From: Rhizobium favelukesii
Lineage (GTDB): Bacteria > Pseudomonadota > Alphaproteobacteria > Rhizobiales > Rhizobiaceae
NCBI RefSeq assembly: GCF_000577275.2
Contig: NZ_CBYB010000046.1
Coordinates: 1 to 17,205, forward strand
Reading direction: 5' to 3'
Length of the DNA stretch: 17,205 bases
A program made the position numbers and the translations under genes. The first letter of the stretch is position 1, and each line of letters opens with the position of its first letter. Below, one piece after another: positions 15,262 to 17,205 of the stretch. The notes under the pieces are model-generated. The model saw only the letters and a program-made list of their open reading frames with translations. It did no database searches and was not told where the DNA came from.

Positions 15262-15456
15262 ATGGCCTTCAAGATCATTGCGTCCCAATGCACCCAGTGC
15301 GGCGCATGCGAATACGAATGTCCCTCAGATGCAATCAATTTCAAGGGGGAAAAGTACGTTATCGATCCTAAGAAGTGCACCGAGTGCAAGGGAGAATTCG
15401 ACACGCAGCAATGCGCCTCGGTGTGTCCGGTGCCTAAGACTTGCGTCCCGGCTTGA
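15262..15456 (+). CDS. fdxN: FdxN, 2x[4Fe-4S] ferredoxin
   Basis: This small ferredoxin is thought to feed electrons to NifB or nitrogenase; in S. meliloti fdxN is needed for symbiotic fixation. The 64-residue protein has both cluster motifs. The first is C10-X2-C13-X2-C16-X3-C20-P. The second is C39-X2-C42-X8-C51-X3-C55-P, with the longer central gap typical of nif-linked ferredoxins. One extra cysteine, C61, sits near the end. It lies 31 bp after nifB and has GGAG upstream of its ATG. Confidence 0.95.
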   Translation: MAFKIIASQCTQCGACEYECPSDAINFKGEKYVIDPKKCTECKGEFDTQQCASVCPVPKTCVPA

Positions 15457-15498
15457 CCACCAATCGATAATTGCAGCACAAGGATGAGAGGAGCGGCC

Positions 15499-15822
15499 AT
15501 GGGCCTTCTACGCGAACAGGAAGTTGAAATCCGTGAGCGACCGCGGTTTAGGCCGGGTGAGCGGGTCCGCGCCACCCGCCAAGTAAGGAATGACGGCACC
15601 TATCCTGGGAAGGACATCGGTGAAAATCTCGTGCGCAAGGGCGACGAGGGCTTTGTGCGCGACGTGGGCACCTTTCTTCAGCAATTTTATATCTATGCGG
15701 TCGAATGGGTTGATCGCGGCACCATCGTCGGGATGCGTGCCTATGAAATAACGAGCCTGGAGGTTGCAACTCCGGGGACTTCTGAAATCGCCACTTGTCT
15801 TAAAGAAGGGATAGCCAGATGA
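15499..15822 (+). CDS. nifZ: NifZ, MoFe protein maturation factor
   Basis: NifZ helps form the second P-cluster of the MoFe protein. The 107-residue protein has the family core RPRFRPGERVRATRQVRNDG followed by TYPGKDIGENLVRKGDEGFV and an FLQQFYIYAVEW stretch. I chose ATG 15499 because GAGAGGAG lies five bases upstream; an in-frame ATG at 15484 is less likely. Its stop overlaps the nifT start in ATGA, so the two are translationally coupled. Confidence 0.93.
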   Translation: MGLLREQEVEIRERPRFRPGERVRATRQVRNDGTYPGKDIGENLVRKGDEGFVRDVGTFLQQFYIYAVEWVDRGTIVGMRAYEITSLEVATPGTSEIATCLKEGIAR

Positions 15823-16031
15823 AAGTGACCGTTCGTAGAAACGGCGCCGATTTGTCGGTTTATATTCCAAAGAAAGATCTCGAGGAGCCGGTGATTTCGG
15901 TCGAGAATGAAAATCTGTGGGGCGGCTTTGTATTGCTGAGGAATGGATGGCGGCTAGCCCTCCCCGAGCTGCCGCAGAACACCCGCCTGCCCGTTACTGT
16001 CGAGGCGAGGAGGCTACCCAGTGAAGACTGA
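15819..16031 (+). CDS. nifT: NifT/FixU family protein
   Basis: NifT (called FixU in rhizobia) is a small conserved protein of nif operons whose exact role is not settled. The 70-residue product starts MKVTVRRNGADLSVYIPKKD and contains the hallmark WGGFVLLRNGWRLALPEL. It overlaps nifZ by four bases (ATGA) and closes the nifB operon. Only a weak CGGC-GAA-GCCG hairpin without a U-tract follows, so the end of the transcript is not defined. Confidence 0.93.
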   Translation: MKVTVRRNGADLSVYIPKKDLEEPVISVENENLWGGFVLLRNGWRLALPELPQNTRLPVTVEARRLPSED

Positions 16032-16405
16032 TGGAGTAGGCATCAAATAAGCGGCGAAGCCGATGCAGACATCCCTGGCGAGTATGGCATCGAGTGTAGT
16101 CGCGGCTGTTAGGCGTTATCAAGCCGCGCTTCTGCCCAATCCCGCATATTGATCACTCTCCAGCAACGGAGCTATGGAAATATCATCAACGTCTATGCCG
16201 CCGACGATGAGCAATCATCCTTCTGACCGAGATGGCATCGATACGCTGTGCCCTACGCTGGACAGAAGACAGGAACAACTTCCTCGATGATTCGAACCCT
16301 TTCAGATCCAGACGCCATCGTGCGTCTCAAAACGAAATCTCCACGGTAACAACTAGTGGGGTGCATTGTGTCGATATGCGCATAAGGATTGGTTTCGTGC
16401 GGCCG
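16032..16405. other. Intergenic stretch after nifT
   Basis: I see no convincing gene, promoter or terminator on either strand. Short frames exist on both strands but none resembles a family I know. Confidence 0.4.
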
Positions 16406-16850
16406 CTACCCCTTCGGCAACAAGAGAGATGCGATAGCCTTGACACTCTCTTCGATTGGCGGACCTGCGCCGTGCACAGCAATGTCTGGTGCGAGTGGCC
16501 TTTCGTAGGGGCTGCCTATGCCTGTCATGTTGGGCAATGAACCGCTTCGGGCCTTCTTGCACAAGCCCTTCGGATCGCGGCTTTCACAGGTGTCGTACCA
16601 ACATAAACTTCCGAAAAATTGTTCTTACCAAGTAATTCGCGCGCCAACTCCCGCTCACGGAGAAACGGCGAGATAAACACAACCAGTACGATCAATCCTG
16701 CGTCCATTATTAACTTCGCAACTTCAGCAATTCGTCTGATGTTTTCAGCCCCATCCGCATCGGTAAAACGGTAAAACCGAGATCTTTATTGAGGGCGTGT
16801 CGAATGTTGTCAGTTCCTCTCTTCAGTAACGTTGAGTCGTTGAGTCTGTA
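16406..16850 (-). pseudogene. Broken APS-kinase gene (CysC or NodQ C-terminal domain)
   Basis: Three minus-strand frames together read as adenylylsulfate kinase, which makes PAPS for sulfation. In order they give [14 protein letters not shown], then [17 protein letters not shown] and [15 protein letters not shown] and [11 protein letters not shown], then [20 protein letters not shown] and SPYE, ending at a TAG at 16406. The first frame change is explained exactly by a tandem duplication of eight bases (GTTTTACC on the minus strand, 16762-16777). The second, near 16578, looks like a one-base loss. The P-loop expected further upstream is not recognisable. In rhizobia this domain is often the C-terminus of NodQ, which helps sulfate Nod factors, but no CysN/NodQ GTPase part is visible here. 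It is clearly dead in this form. Confidence 0.8.
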
Positions 16851-17205
16851 GTTCACTGAGCCCTGTGAAGCTTGAGGTACCGCTGACGAGAGTAACACGG
16901 ATTCAGTTGCTGAGGTTGAGGCGAATGCCGAAGAACACAAACTGCTTGAAGGAAGCAGCGGGGGGTCCCACCGGCTGCCGAACACGTTCATGATTCAAAG
17001 GTGCGGCTGCTAAACGCAGGACGGACAGCATCGGGTACGCAAGTGGGAGCGCAAGAGTATACTCAAAGGCCATCAAGAGCAGCCGGAATATCAACAATTT
17101 ACTATCGATGGGCGTTTCGATCCGCAGAAATCCGAGGAATTCTTGGTCAATATCAGAGTTAATGCTCTTGGCAACTCCTAAGACGTCTCCGACTGAGGAT
17201 CAATG
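16851..17205. other. Right edge, no intact gene
   Basis: If the APS-kinase remnant came from a NodQ or CysNC gene, the upstream part should lie here on the minus strand. I read no CysN GTPase motif or kinase P-loop in any minus frame. The region is either further decayed or of other origin. Confidence 0.35.

Noticed and set aside
16232..16540. 102-codon plus-strand frame near the right end
   Set aside because: It lies antisense to the APS-kinase remnant and has no recognisable motif.
1..17205. CRISPR arrays, tRNA or rRNA genes, insertion-sequence transposases
   Set aside because: No regular spaced repeats, tRNA-like folds, rRNA sequence or transposase frames were seen in the window.

Overview
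The window is a symbiotic nitrogen-fixation (nif/fix) cluster of an alphaproteobacterial rhizobium. The indicators are nifQ next to a dicarboxylate permease gene, a prxS-type peroxiredoxin gene, an iscA-like gene with nifS but no nifU, nifW, fixABCX followed by nifA, and nifB-fdxN-nifZ-nifT. NifA carries the oxygen-sensing cysteine signature typical of rhizobia. From memory, gene content and order most resemble the symbiotic plasmids of Sinorhizobium (Ensifer) fredii and strain NGR234, with R. etli next. Species assignment is inference.

Layout. (1) 1-1860: sparse and partly decayed, with one minus-strand Nudix hydrolase gene and a NifA/sigma54-like promoter about 750 bp upstream of it. (2) 1793-4144, minus strand: nifQ then dctA, a NifA site and a -24/-12-like element upstream, and a strong intrinsic terminator after dctA. 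(3) 4472-5217, plus strand: prxS behind a textbook -24/-12 element. (4) 5426-7860, plus strand: NifA site, -24/-12, iscN, nifS, an unrecognised small ORF, nifW. (5) 7884-13530, plus strand: NifA site, -24/-12, fixA, fixB, fixC, fixX, nifA. (6) 13611-16031, plus strand: NifA site, -24/-12, nifB, fdxN, nifZ, nifT. (7) 16032-17205: no intact gene, but a minus-strand remnant of an APS-kinase (CysC or NodQ C-terminal domain) gene broken by frameshifts.

How the genes work together. NifA with sigma54 switches on the operons under low oxygen. IscN and NifS supply Fe-S units. NifB with FdxN builds the NifB-co precursor of FeMo-co, and NifQ feeds molybdenum. NifW, NifZ and NifT assist nitrogenase maturation. 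FixABCX sends electrons towards nitrogenase. DctA imports plant C4-dicarboxylates that fuel it. PrxS removes peroxide. nifA lies downstream of a NifA-activated fix operon, which implies positive autoregulation.

The genes are known families. I do not see a wholly new system. The less routine signals are: two minus-strand promoters with an identical unusual -12 (GG-N10-GA), one of which leads into a stretch without a recognisable gene; an apparent one-base frameshift replacing the dctA C-terminus; a 9-bp inverted repeat over the NifA site between nifQ and prxS; repeats in the nifA and nifB leaders; and an APS-kinase pseudogene broken by an 8-bp tandem duplication.
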